NCBI GenBank assembly: GCA_900073065.1
Contig: FJOG01000001.1
Coordinates: 3,132,483 to 3,196,482 of the forward strand
Origin: Phialocephala subalpina
Lineage: Eukaryota; Ascomycota; Leotiomycetes; Helotiales; Mollisiaceae
Reading direction: 5' to 3'
Length of the DNA: 64,000 nt
Position numbers and translations under genes: made by a program. The stretch's first letter is position 1. Every line of letters starts with the position of its first letter. The notes beneath the pieces were generated by a model. It was not told the DNA's origin and made no database searches. It saw only the letters and a program-made list of their open reading frames with translations. Below, piece by piece: positions 22,281 through 33,546 of the stretch.

Positions 22281-22913
22281 ATGCCTCGACGACAGCATAT
22301 TACGTTGCTGACCTTGATTGGAGGAGCGGCTTTCCTGGCAATATTCTTTGTGTCAGTATTTCGAAATAAGGCAGAAGGGACAAGGCATCCGGACTATATC
22401 CCATCATACCAGGAATCGCGCGTCGGCTTGAATCTCAATGAAGGAATTTTGCATGGAGAGGCAACTGCGCCGAAGCTTGAGAATGCGACACTCAAGTATG
22501 TCCACGGAGCCCTGAAGGTTGTTCCTATGCTGACCGTTTACAGAGCAGAGCTTGGGCATTCAGCATGGAAAGTCCTTCATACGATGATGGCCAAGTTCCC
22601 AGACAAGCCAACCGCAGATGACAGCGAAGCTCTGAAATCTTACATCCACCTCTTTGCCCGATTATACCCCTGCGGAGATTGCGCAAGACATTTCCAGAAG
22701 GTACTCCAGAAGTTCCCTCCACAAGTTGTCTCGAGGTCGGCAGCTGCTGCATGGGCATGCCATGTGCATAATGAGGTCAATAAGAGGCTGAAGAAAGACC
22801 TGTTCGACTGCTCTAAGATAGGAGACTTTTATGACTGCGGTTGTGCTGAGGATCCAGTACCAGGAAAGGAGAAGGGCGGGTTCACACAATTGGAACTGGA
22901 GAAGGAGGGGTAG
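22281..22913 (+). CDS. ERV2: Erv2-type FAD thiol oxidase of the ER
   Basis: Flavoprotein that passes electrons from thiols to oxygen, supporting disulfide formation in the secretory pathway. Exons 22281-22495 and 22544-22913 give 194 residues. An N-terminal membrane anchor is visible (TLIGGAAFLAIFFVSVF, residues about 10-26). The Erv/ALR domain begins AELGHSAWKVLHTMMAKFP, carries the active-site C-x2-C in YPCGDCARHF, and the FAD-binding HNEVN in WACHVHNEVNKRL. A C-terminal C-x-C (CGCAED) may act as the shuttle disulfide. The 48-nt intron 22496-22543 has no stop and is a multiple of three, so an unspliced product would keep the frame. Splicing is supported because it joins LK to AELG exactly as in the family. 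Confidence 0.9.
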   Translation: MPRRQHITLLTLIGGAAFLAIFFVSVFRNKAEGTRHPDYIPSYQESRVGLNLNEGILHGEATAPKLENATLKYVHGALKVVPMLTVYRAELGHSAWKVLHTMMAKFPDKPTADDSEALKSYIHLFARLYPCGDCARHFQKVLQKFPPQVVSRSAAAAWACHVHNEVNKRLKKDLFDCSKIGDFYDCGCAEDPVPGKEKGGFTQLELEKEG

Positions 22914-23524
22914 GTGCGGTCTTTGCAAAATACGAAGCAGAGAAATGCTGACTGCAGTAGATTGACCAGAGGAGGTTGAACCATTTAAGATGGGACTATG
23001 TAGATATTGTAGGATTGGCAGTGTTCGATAGCGACAGCAGCATAGCATGGCGTTGGGACAGGAGGACTTCTTGAAAATAGCGGTGGTACTCTTCTTACAT
23101 ATTCTAGGCTCATCAACTAGAGCCCAAGTTTTCGTCTGCAGAGAAGTTCAGACGTGGTCTTCATCTTATGAAAGCGTAGGAGTTTGTGGGACATTTTACT
23201 TTCACTTCACTCAACATTGCAGCCACAATAAGATCAGGGAGGACATCAACCTTATGATCGTGAATGAACTTCGCAGTAGTTCTCACAGACAATTTCAAGA
23301 CGTAATTGTTTTAAAAATCGTGGGACATTTGAGCCCCAATCTCAAGCGCACGTGATCGCAATGGACAAGGCGCGATTCGCGTCGGAGCTGCCTTGCAAGC
23401 TTCAGGTACAACAAGCTCTATCAACCACCAATTCCTCCCTCCACCGACACTTCACAAACCTTACGTATCTCTGCGTACCTTCTCCACGCTTTTCCACTGC
23501 CTCGTCCTACCCGCAATCGCAATC
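22914..23524. other. Intergenic between ERV2 and PRE3
   Basis: About 610 bp: 3' flank of ERV2 and promoter of the proteasome gene. No gene seen. No PACE-like proteasome box was recognised by eye. Confidence 0.45.
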
Positions 23525-24476
23525 ATGGAGTTCGGAACCTCAGGAATGTTGAATGAAGGTGCAGAGGCCAAAACAGCTTCATCTATGCACACAACAGCTA
23601 ACAACACCTTCTACAGATGGTATTCACGTTGATATGGATCGCCTGAAGAAGGGTGAAGTCAAGTAAGAGCTTCTCCCCGGCCATAGCACCTCTGCTAACC
23701 TTCTCTTCAGCCTGGGAACCTCGATGTAAGCTAGACTGCAGGACAACAGTATCGAAGGACCTTATTGACATTATGGCAGCATGGCAATAAACTTCAAGGA
23801 CGGTGTTATTCTGGGTATGTCTTGTGGATGGTATCAGTGGTCGAACTACGCTGATAATTGTGAATACAGGCGCAGACAGTCGAACCACGACTGGAGCATA
23901 CATCGCAAACCGAGTTACCGACAAGCTCACCCAAGTCCACGATACCATCTGGTGCTGTCGATCAGGATCTGCTGCGGATACTCAAGCTGTGGCAGATATC
24001 GTACACTATCAACTGGGCATGTACGGCGTCATGAATGGCAGACAACCAACAACACAAACGGCGGCGGCGATGTTTCAGGAGTTGTGCTACGAGAACAAGG
24101 ATAGATTAAGGTAGGGCTAGAATGATGGCAGATGATTTCACTGGCTAATAGAACCAGTGCCGGTTTGATCATTGCGGGCTGGGATGAGCGACACGGAGGT
24201 CAGGTCTACTCGATACCTTTGGGAGGATCATTACACAAGCAACCATATGCTATCGGAGGTTCAGGCTCGACCTATATCTACGGATACTGCGATGCCAACT
24301 GGAAGGAGGGGATGGACGAGCAGGAGGCTGTTGACTTTGTCAAGGGTGCTTTGCAAGAGGCGATCAAATGGGATGGGAGCTCTGGCGGTGTCATCAGAAT
24401 GGTGGTCCTAACGGCAAAGGGAGCAAACAGGCACTTGTATCTGCCAGATACCAATTACTCCGTCCGTCACCAATAG
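23525..24476 (+). CDS. PRE3: 20S proteasome subunit beta-1
   Basis: Caspase-like catalytic subunit of the 20S core. Six exons: 23525-23558, 23617-23662, 23711-23725, 23780-23814, 23870-24110, 24152-24476, giving 231 residues. The propeptide ends GEVNLG and the mature N-terminal threonine is in [12 protein letters not shown]. Then [66 protein letters not shown] and [16 protein letters not shown], all hallmark beta-1 blocks. Every junction has GT/AG ends and keeps phase. The third exon is only 15 bases and holds the catalytic threonine codon. The protein ends [11 protein letters not shown]. Confidence 0.95.
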
Positions 24477-25719
24477 GCACAATGTACAATTAGAATGGAG
24501 CATTAATGGCATGGAGTTCTGGCACACCAAACTCGTTTAAGAGTTCTCGCAAGAGCGGTCAGATACAAATGCATCCTGCGCAAGGCGGCGGTGAGGGAGA
24601 GAGTGAACTTTGAAGTCGTGCAGGGCCTATGAGCGGCCTCCAACGTGTATTCCCCGAGGTAGAAAAGCCAAACACCAAGCATCCGAGGATCACGTTTGGG
24701 CAGGTATCGGCACGGATCGCAGGCAGGTCGTACAAGACACTTGGTTACTGGGAAGCCGGATCTCAATACACAGCCGGTACAAGGCGCCTCGCTCCAAGTC
24801 AAGACCACGCCGTCAGCCTCTCGATTTCTGTTGGCGGGAAAGATTCCAACGGCTCGAGTCGAAGCGTTTGTGTTTGCTCAAGCCCCCCCAGAGTCCGGAT
24901 TCTACCAAATGTCTCCGATGCTTCCACAATAAAATAAATTCTTGCCCACTCGTCTGCCCGTCCATCTGCATTGCATGTTGATCAATGCTGGATATTTTCC
25001 AGAAATACACTGATACTGGCCAGCGTTTTCTAATACCTTTTACCCATTTGCTGGAATTGGTTGTGCAGGATTGTTCGCCTTCGCCGTCGTCATCTTGCGC
25101 CTCGTCTGTTGACTGGCTCCCGACCACTTTGGACCCTCCGCAACTTGTGACGAAAGTGCACTCCAAGATACATACAACAATTCCCCAAGCCCGCGATATC
25201 GACCACCACCGCCGACGCTCCCTTCTCCTGCGCAGGATACTATCACGGTGAAAGGGTTTATTCTTTCTCTAATTCTAGGAATGCTGCAGGTAAGCTTTTC
25301 TGTCTTTCGCTCTCTTGATAAGCCTCGCCGGTGTACCCCCACGGAAGTAATTCACGCGTCCTTCGATCTCGAGTTCCATGTTTGGCTTGAAGCAGCGCCT
25401 ACTTGTGCTGGTGATCAGGGGCAAAGGACAAGTATTTATCATCCCACTGCATCGAGTGAACACGCCCAGCACCGCCAGTAAACTCCACGTTTGCGCAGAT
25501 CGAGACCGATCAACTTGCCTGATTACTCGACCTCACCACCTTGGCGCAAACAACAGGCTCCAACTGACGTGCCGCCAATCTATGAAATCTGCCATCCTTC
25601 CCTTCATTCATACATGTCATCACAGCGACGTCGTCGCGCATTTGAGCATAAGCTGGCGAAACAGAAGCTAACAACATCGTATCAGCTCTCTCCACCGTTC
25701 ACACGCACAGAAGGCTGAT
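24477..25719. other. Long intergenic/leader region upstream of the cyclin gene
   Basis: About 1.24 kb with several overlapping open frames on both strands. None shows a family motif. The half next to 25720 is pyrimidine-rich and could be a long 5' leader of the cyclin gene with small upstream frames. Confidence 0.4.
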
Positions 25720-27178
25720 ATGGCCGAAGTCATCAGTGATTTCGGATCAGACTCCTCACGCTTCCATCACGGTCGTACGATGATGGGAGGGTCTGGGCCA
25801 CAGCTGTCTGCGCCAGAATCACAGTATAGACAGCGATCACGAACGCGAACCGGCCCTCCGCCGCCAAGTCCTCGAACTCAGCCCACTTCCATACCAGCAG
25901 GAACTCCTCCTCGAAGTACAGTCGCTCGAGCTATAGCACAACTACCCGCAGAAGATGTGGCAGAGAGAACAGGGTCGGTGAGGACTGAGCCTCCATCACC
26001 GCCGTCCAGCTCGAGTCCCAATCCCGAATACACAAGACCCCGCTTCACAAGTCAGAGCGAATTTGTGCACTCGGCACAATACGAAGAACCCCCTTCAGAT
26101 ACAAGGGCTCAGACGCCTTTGAACTCTTCTGCCCCGCAGGCATCCATCACCAGATCTGCAAGATCACTCGACAACGTAGCGCGGTATGGAGGCAATACAA
26201 TTAAAGTACGGGATCTTGCACATATACAAAGCTTTGCCACGGATGAATTTCTGTCTTACAGAGGACAATCTGGGCGACGGCGGACTGCAGATGATCCAAC
26301 TTTGAAGTACGAGATCAGTGGGATGCCTATCACGGATATCATTGAGATGGTTGCAGGACTTCTGACAAAGATTACCACAACGAACGACCGGCAGCATGAG
26401 AATCTGCACCGGCCACTGCCAACTGGTGAAAGTGCTGCTAATATGACAGGTCTCTCTTCGAGCGTACTTGCTTTCCATGGGAAGAACGTACCGAGCATTA
26501 CCATCCTGAGCTATCTGAGCCGCATACATAAGTACTGCCCGACGACGTACGAGGTGTTCCTGAGTCTGTTGGTATACTTCGATCGAATGACAGAGCGGGT
26601 GAATGCATCGCCTTTGCAGGCTTTGAACAGGGAGAATGTGGAGGAAAACACTTCAAGACCTTCGTCGAGCTATTCAGCGGAAGGGTCAGATTTAGCAGAC
26701 AGCCCGCCTTCGTCAAGGAGTGTTCCAGAGCTTCAGTCTGAGCGTGAGAGAGCACAGTACACGCACGCACCAGCTGCCGAACCTAATCCTTTCCCTCTGT
26801 CTCACTTCTTCGTGGTTGATAGCTTTAATATCCATCGGCTGGTCATTGCAGGTGTTACGTGCGCCAGCAAGTTCTTCTCTGATGTATTTTACACGAATTC
26901 TCGCTATGCTAAGGTAAGCTTCCCTCTTTACGGTCGCGAATAGTCTGTGCTAACTTTCCCAGGTGGGCGGTCTGCCACTTGCCGAACTGAATCATCTCGA
27001 ACTCCAATTCCTCCTCCTAAACGATTTCCGCCTCTCTGTCCCCGTAGAAGAACTCGAAGCATATGGCACAATGCTGGTGGAATTCTACGCCCGAGAAGTC
27101 ATCGCACAACGACAAGGCCAAATGCCACTAAATATGGCATATCCGGATGACATGGAAGTCATACCACAAAGCCCTTGA
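25720..27178 (+). CDS. PHO80-like (Pho85-type) cyclin
   Basis: Regulatory partner of a Pho85-like kinase, linked to phosphate and nutrient signalling. Exons 25720-26913 and 26963-27178 (GTAAGC...TTCCCAG) give 469 residues. The first about 190 residues are Pro/Ser/Arg-rich and probably disordered. The cyclin box (PF08613 type) starts IEMVAGLLTKI and runs through ITILSYLSRIHKYCPTTYEV and LLVYFDRM. A Ser-rich insert of about 60 residues follows, then DSFNIHRLVIAGVTCASKFF, NSRYAKVGGLPLAELNHLEL and LNDFRLSV, with the splice between K and V. The split box with an insert is common in filamentous fungi. The exact Pcl class is not determined. Confidence 0.85.
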
Positions 27179-28121
27179 TTGGGCAAAGCACAGGGTTGCA
27201 TATGAATTTCACAATCGGTCGGCAAAGGAATGTCTGTGATGAAAACAGGCTCTCAAGCGTACCTTTACTTTGTGCATATGACATGGAAGAAGCTGGATGG
27301 CTGGGAAATACCTTTTTTCTTCTGACTCGAAAGCGACACAACAAACATAGATTTCTCCTCACTCACGAAACAAATGACACGACTATCCGGTTCTCCCTGT
27401 TCCAGATACCCTGGCCATTAGGCCTTTTCACGAATGATAAATATCGCAAACTTACATCAGATGGCTTCCCTTTTCGGATTGGATTCGGTGGCCATATTTT
27501 CCTCTTTTTTCGACTGTTTTTTTTTCTTTGCTTGCTACGTTGGTGCGGGCGGACGGTGGAATGGATGGTCGACTGGATGGTTTCTCATGGCACGGAGTGG
27601 ACCTTGGATTCACAGATGGAAATTGTTTCCAACATAGCGATGTGACTGCGACTGCAACTGCTGCGACTGTTTTCGTCCTTTGAGAAATGGATGGATAGAT
27701 GGCGGCGTTTGGCGTTCTTTGGGAGGATGTGGCAAACGTTATTTCTCTCATTACCATTGTTGAGCAGGAGCAAGGGGCTGGCATGGCTGTTTTCTATCTA
27801 TGGGCCGGCTTTGGTGGTATGGAGATGGGAAGGAAAGGGCGGATGGGTGGCATTGTGAAAGAGAGGATTGCTGGAGAGGAATGGCGGAGTACTGTAGTTG
27901 ATATGGGGAATGGTATAATGAATCGAGAGGCCGTGCTGGTATTTCTTTAGGCTTTCCGTGCATGCTCCCCATAGCGCAGGTGGTACATCCCAATTTCAGG
28001 GCGTCCCCGGAAGTCCGGACCGCTGCTGTGTGTTTTTTGTGGGGGTTTCGTGTGCTTCACTGATGGAGGATAGGGATTTGTTGCAACTTCATTGTCCCAA
28101 AATCTTTGAGCTATCTTCTTT
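27179..28121. other. Intergenic, convergent 3' flanks
   Basis: About 940 bp between the plus-strand cyclin and the minus-strand NACHT gene, with T-rich and G-rich tracts. No gene seen. Confidence 0.45.
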
Positions 28122-31100
28122 TCACGTGCCGTCATGCTTCCGTCTGGAGAAGAGTTTAAGCTTCGACAGCCGGGACCCAAGGGGACTGCCGAACTTCCTC
28201 GTACTCATAACTTTCTGTTCAAGCTCTCTCGCCTTTGTAGGATTCCATCGCCAAAATGCATTTCTGATACATTCAACCTCGCCGTCTCCGTCATTTGCCT
28301 CAACATCTGCACCGTATTCAGGAAATAACTGCACGAGCTCTGCATCTCTTTGCATTACGAGGTTTTGATATGGGTGCTGCCTCATTTCGCTGTCTGAGCT
28401 CGCTAGAGATATCAGATCCTTCCAAAGGGACGATCCGCCGTATTCTTGATTGACACTCGCGCCATGTCTCAGAAGAATCTGTATGAGTCTCATTCGCAAA
28501 ACAGCGAACGTCTCAAACTCAAGAACTACCAGCGAGAGAATGGGTGTCCCATCGGCATCCTGAGCCACTAAATAATTTGCTTGAAGTTGTCGTTGCACGG
28601 AATCATAAAGTTCGCCTTGCATTTTAAAGCTCAGATACTGTCTTGTCCCTTTCGAGAAATTCCGGACAGGCTTGCTCAATATCGGGTGGTCTCGGTGGTC
28701 GAGGAGCGCACATCGTTTGGTGATGACATATATTTTTGCATTGGTCAATATGAAGATGTCTGATCCGGATGGGCCAGTCTTCAGGTATGTAGCAACTCGC
28801 TCAAGTTCTTGGAGAACAGGTGTTTGTGAGCCATGATAGGCTGCCTCAGCTTGATGAGCATATTCCCAACAGCACTGAATAGCACGCCACATGTTGTCGT
28901 CTCCGAACAATTTGTCTTCGCTGTGGTCTTTGAGCCTCATGAGGAATCCTCTTGCAAGAGAAGCTGAAGGATCGAATGGCGGACGAGTGGCTGCCAGTAT
29001 CATCTTCCAGACCTCGGGCTTTTCGACGAAGTCTTTTACTGTGCGGTGAAGGTACTCCACTCTGAGGTTTCCCATATCGTCGGGAGGATATTGCGAGTGT
29101 ACTGAACCGGGGCGGTGTTGTCCATTCCCTCCATTAGGAGGCAAAGACAGGTTATTGCTCCGATATCCAAGTGGTAGAGGATTGAATCCGAGGTGGTTCG
29201 CACCGTTCGCTTCATTTTCGTCCTCGTGATCGGACCGCAGAGCCGGGACCTCCAAAAGGCCTTTGCTCTTACTGTTCAGCTGTCTTTTCATTGTATCGCA
29301 CCGAAATTGTTTGTCTTCGTCAGTGGCAGGTTTGATCTCTGCCATTATTGCGGTCTGAGGGTCCTCTTCATCCGCGAACGAAAGTTCGAGGAGGCTGATG
29401 GGACCTGAGCATTGGTGGACAATTTGAATCAGTTGAGATGCGTGTTCGAAATAGAAACGATCCAGACTGTTCAATATGTTCGTGTATAAGCCATCCAGGT
29501 CACCTGGCATGAGTGCAAGCCGCCTTGATAGATCCGAAAAGCGGTCCGAATTAGCGAGTCCCTCCAGGAGTGACCGAACAACGAGACTGATCCAGAGAAA
29601 GACGCCAGCTGATTTCTCCGAAATATCTTTGACAAGCTGAGCAGCATACCGAGGTTCTCGAGTTTGTAGCTGGCAGAAGCGCTGGTTGTTAAATATATGA
29701 CTCTCGACAAACATTTTTATGTCTGGCTGTGTGAGATCTTGCAACATCAGGCTGGGAAGCGACTCGAAAGCATCCTGGAACACAATCCAAGGCCTACTAG
29801 CGAGACAAATCTTGACATTTGGATGCGCTGCCATGGATAGCATCAGATCGATGAGCTCCGGATGTTTGCCATTGAACTCATCCATACCATCGACAAAAAA
29901 AATATTTTCCTCTCTTCGCCAGCTTTGGAAACGAACGACTTGAAAGCATCCATGAGCTCCATCCAACTCCAAGGATGCAAATCTTCTCTGAACATTTGAC
30001 ATGCCTGCCATCTTTCTGGGAATACATGGGCCACCAACGATTGCTGTTGCCGAAGACAGCTAAACAACAACGTTCGAAGAAGTCCTGTACTAGACATCTG
30101 CATCTCGCTTCCTGAGTTCCAAAAGAATAATCCAGCAGCGATCAAAGGCATGCCTCGACACCAAACTTTCAAATGTCCCCAAGTCCGTGAGTCTTTGAAA
30201 GGTATTTCATCAGTGTCGACTTGCCAGATCCAGGCTTTCCGGTTATCCAGTAAAGATTGTCATCGCTCTCGAGCCATTTCACAAAATTGCCCCAGGGCTT
30301 GGCTCCTTCTTCCGGGTCTCGATAAATCCATTCGAAGGTTTTGGTGTGGGCTGATGCTATGCGTGCTTTGCGATCGGCCATTCCTGGGAATCTGAGTTTG
30401 TTGATGAGTTTGTGCTCGAGATGATTCCTCCAGTCCGTTTCTGCCATGCCAGATAGCTTGGAAGAAATCCTTTGAGACTGATACCGATCTTGTTTGCTGG
30501 AACTTGCTTTGATAGATGGCAGAAATCAAATCAGCCTGCGACCTCTGACTCTGCTGGATGTGTCCAAGAAGCTCGGCTCTGATGGCTTGGGTATCGGCTT
30601 GTATGGTTTCGAGCCCTCCGCGCACGTTGTCGCTTTGCGTTACCAATTCATTGATTTGGAATCTGCATGGGACTCAGCTAATTACTTGATAGGTGCCTGA
30701 CTTGGAAAATACCGTAAAGAAAACAAAATGGTCGAATCTAGCTGTGCTCGGAGCTCGGAGAGCCTCTTCGAAAGTAGCTGGATCTTCTCAGGATTCCAAA
30801 TGGTCTTAAGAGCTACACAAAAAGAGTCCCATTTTCGATTGGTACCTTGCACTTTGAGTTTCTCCAAGGCGCCTATCAGCTCCTTAGAAACATCTCGACA
30901 AGCTACACACACATTACGAATGGCTGCATTGTTCTCGTTCCTCGATTGTATCAATCTCTCCGCTTCTTGATCCTCGCGGCTACTGAAGATCGATGTGGTT
31001 GCTTCTTCGCCGCGTCTATCGAGTCTGACGAGTACGGGGACTGCTCTCATTTTTTCTAGAGATGCAGAGACATTGCGACTAAGCTGATAGACACTTTCTG

Positions 31101-31242
31101 CGACTGCCTCTATTTCGAGGTTCTCGACAAGGGCTCCGCTGGCTGAATTGTACAACTTGTGACCCGTGGAAACGAGTTTACTGCCGAAATCTATGAATTG
31201 GATAATATTGCTGGCAACTGAGAGGGTTGTGAGGGGGTCCAT
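28122..31242 (-). pseudogene. NACHT/STAND (NLR-like) gene with three apparent frameshifts
   Basis: Fungal NLR-like architecture. The N-terminal domain (MDPLTTLSVASNIIQFIDFG, then GHKLYNSASG) is of the SesA/NACHT-N type. Exon 1 30713-31242 joins at 30663 in phase (GTATTT...ATGCAG). A linker follows, then LRFPGMADRKARIASAHTKT and the Walker A region YWITGKPGSGKSTLMKYLS. Next come VWCRGMPLIAAGLFFWNSGS, Walker B-like FFVDGMDEFNG, LASRPW, and a long C-terminal part (YLHRTVKDFVEKPEVW, ILLRHGASVNQEYGG) of the DUF7791 type ending KHDGT. Three one-base shifts are needed: near 30505, near 30193 (A run) and in the A8 run at 29895-29902. The last two are single losses in homopolymers. These proteins take part in fungal non-self recognition. 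This copy is a pseudogene unless the indels are sequence errors. Confidence 0.75.
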
Positions 31243-31967
31243 CGTAAGCGCAAGGCTCATGCGATATTTGCAAAAGTCGATCACGATAGATTGAAGTGGG
31301 GATTGAAGTGAAGTCAAGTTGCAGCCTCGTTCTCAGCCCTCGGTTCAGGTGAAAGCCACGCTTTGAAACCGCCTCTGAATGCCTGTCTAATCTCAGCCAT
31401 CGCGGGAAACAAGTCAGCTGGGCAGCCAATGCAATTATTGACCAACAAGAGACGCCCAAGCGACAAGTGTACGGAACAAATGTAGCAGTACGCCCAGCCG
31501 CACAATATTGATTCCGCATGGTATTGAGCTAACCCGAAAAAGAAGCACAAAAATAGAATGTTCAATCACAATCACGCCAGAAGCTGAATTGACGTGAGTG
31601 GGATGTGGTGTTGCTGCAACAAATCCGTGAACCAATCACAATTTCTTGGGCAAACAAGCAATTATGCCGACGACAAGCCGGGGAAAGTTCAGAACACAAT
31701 GAGAAGAAAGTGAAAATGTGGCCGATGCCATCATTGTGAAGAGATTCATGAGCTTCCGGGTCTAGATTCATCTACCTCTGCAAGCGCTGAAGAGAAGGAA
31801 AAAGAATGCTAAATGATCAGTGACGGGTATCTCCCCATGGTTCTCACTGCCTTCAAAGTCCGGATCCCTGATGATGTTGCATATTTTCATTCGTTTTGGG
31901 TTTTTTCTACAATTTTATCTGTAGTCATGGCCAACATGCTATGAATGTTTATATCCCAGGGCATCTA
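31243..31967. other. Intergenic, no gene seen
   Basis: 5' flank of the NACHT gene and 3' flank of the next minus-strand gene. Overlapping minus frames at 31178-31771 lack motifs. Confidence 0.4.
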
Positions 31968-33061
31968 CTAATTTCTAAACCTCTGTATTAAGTGACACTT
32001 GATACTAAACCCCATTTTAGATTTCAGAACTTCGTCTCCAAAGTCAGTGATGGCTGCCGCTGGAGCATCAGCATCAGTCATTTCACTCTCGATGGAGTCG
32101 CTATTTTCTGAGGGGCTGTCTTCCATGACGTGCTCCATGTCTTGAGCGATGGCTGTGCTATTGGACTGTTGGGTGAAGTTGAAGAGAGAAGTACCATTAC
32201 CGTTTGAGAAGGCGCTGACTTGTTGAGAGACCGAAAAGCTCGAGATGGGGACACTCTTCTGGACACTCATTTTGCTGAAAGGTGCCAAGATGGCGTCGAG
32301 TTTGGCGGACTTACTATGCTCCATCTTTTGTTCTTTGCCCTTGCCCCAAATCTCCCTAGGGTCAGGGCGGAATCTCTGGGCCTTGATCTGATCTCCCTTG
32401 CGATGGTACGCAGTTCCCAAAGCCCATCTGAGAGAATTTCATCATAGAAATCAACTTTGGCCCGCTTGTTCGTCCTGATGTTGTGTCGTTCTTCGATGGC
32501 TAGCTGCTGCTCTGGTGAGAATGTTGAAGCGAATGCTACCTCCTTGACACGGAAGTTGGTGGGTTTTGCCACACCCTGTAAGCTGTTAGTGTACTTTGCT
32601 TTTGGTGTGGGATGAGGAGTGAACCTACTGCAAGGAGAGGGCTAACAAGTTGTTTAACTCCATAACCTTGAAGGATCTCTTGTCCGACGTTGCTTTCGGG
32701 GTGCGTTGGAGTATGTCTTGAGAGAATGTTCGTGCTTGAATGCGTTGTTTCGAGACCGCATCTGAGAGCTTCCTCTCATTGCATCCGACTGGCGAGTTAT
32801 CAGTTTTAGCGGAGTTCGGTCTTTTGAATGGGAAACACTTACTAGATATTGACCAAGGTGGCCCATTGGGACGCTGCAGTGTGTCGCGAGACCTTGGATT
32901 GAAGAAATCATATTGTGTTTCGGTGTCGCTTTCGATGGCCGTTGCTTATTGGTGTTCCTGGGAGATCGGACTTCACCGTCCCGGCGGGCGGTGGTGAGTT
33001 GAGTCCGGATTACAGTACGAGAGAGTAGAAAGTGCGAAAAGATAGAAGGGGGAAAACTCAA
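31968..33061 (-). CDS. Unknown protein gene, one apparent frameshift
   Basis: I do not recognise the family. Protein-like segments on the minus strand: about 32,880-32,950 (QYDFFNPRSRDTLQRPNGPP), an intron GTAAGT...CGCCAG, then GCNERKLSDAVSKQRIQART and KVMELNNLLALSLQ (to about 32,634), another intron, then VAKPTNFRVKEVAFASTFSP and RAKVDFYDEILSDGL. Near 32418 the frame changes by one base, and GTAYHRKGDQIKAQRFRPDP continues in the new frame to a Ser/Asn-rich, acidic C-terminus ending at 31968. The basic central part and disordered tail would fit a nuclear protein. Start and exon 1 are uncertain; the outer limit is set by the open frame. Confidence 0.4.
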
Positions 33062-33546
33062 AGCCGCTAAGAGGTCGAAAGCGTGGAGATATCTTGACTG
33101 ACGAAAAACAAGAATTGGAAGTTTGAAATAGTGAAGTTGGTGTTATAAAATTTTGAGGCTTTCAGTCGATATCAAAATTTATCAAATTGGTTTAGGGACA
33201 TTTTGAGGGTCGTGAGTCAATATCAAAGTGCCATGAGGGAGCCGTTTGGTGTTCTAGGACCTAAAGTTTATGGACTTTCCATTGGCACGGGCTGGGTCAC
33301 GGGGACAGGCCCGGCCATGCTAGAAAAGGGGTTCGCTAAGCGAGCATCACTTCACAATGACGCTCGAGGTACGCAGAAATTGAAGATGCCATGGCCGGTT
33401 CAAAGTCCTCAAACCTCGCTGAATTTGGAGTGATTGCACTGAGCTTATATATACACCTTTCATACTCCAGTTCCCATAGGTAGTTCTCGCTATGATGCGT
33501 CCAAACTTCACTTTACCAATCAATGTCCCAATCGCATTCTCCCAAT
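33062..33546. other. Intergenic, no gene seen
   Basis: Promoter of the unknown gene above and 3' flank of a BTB gene. Nothing protein-like. Confidence 0.45.

Noticed and set aside
24477..25719. Several frames of 90-120 codons upstream of the cyclin
   Set aside because: They overlap on both strands with no family signal; more likely leader or intergenic sequence.
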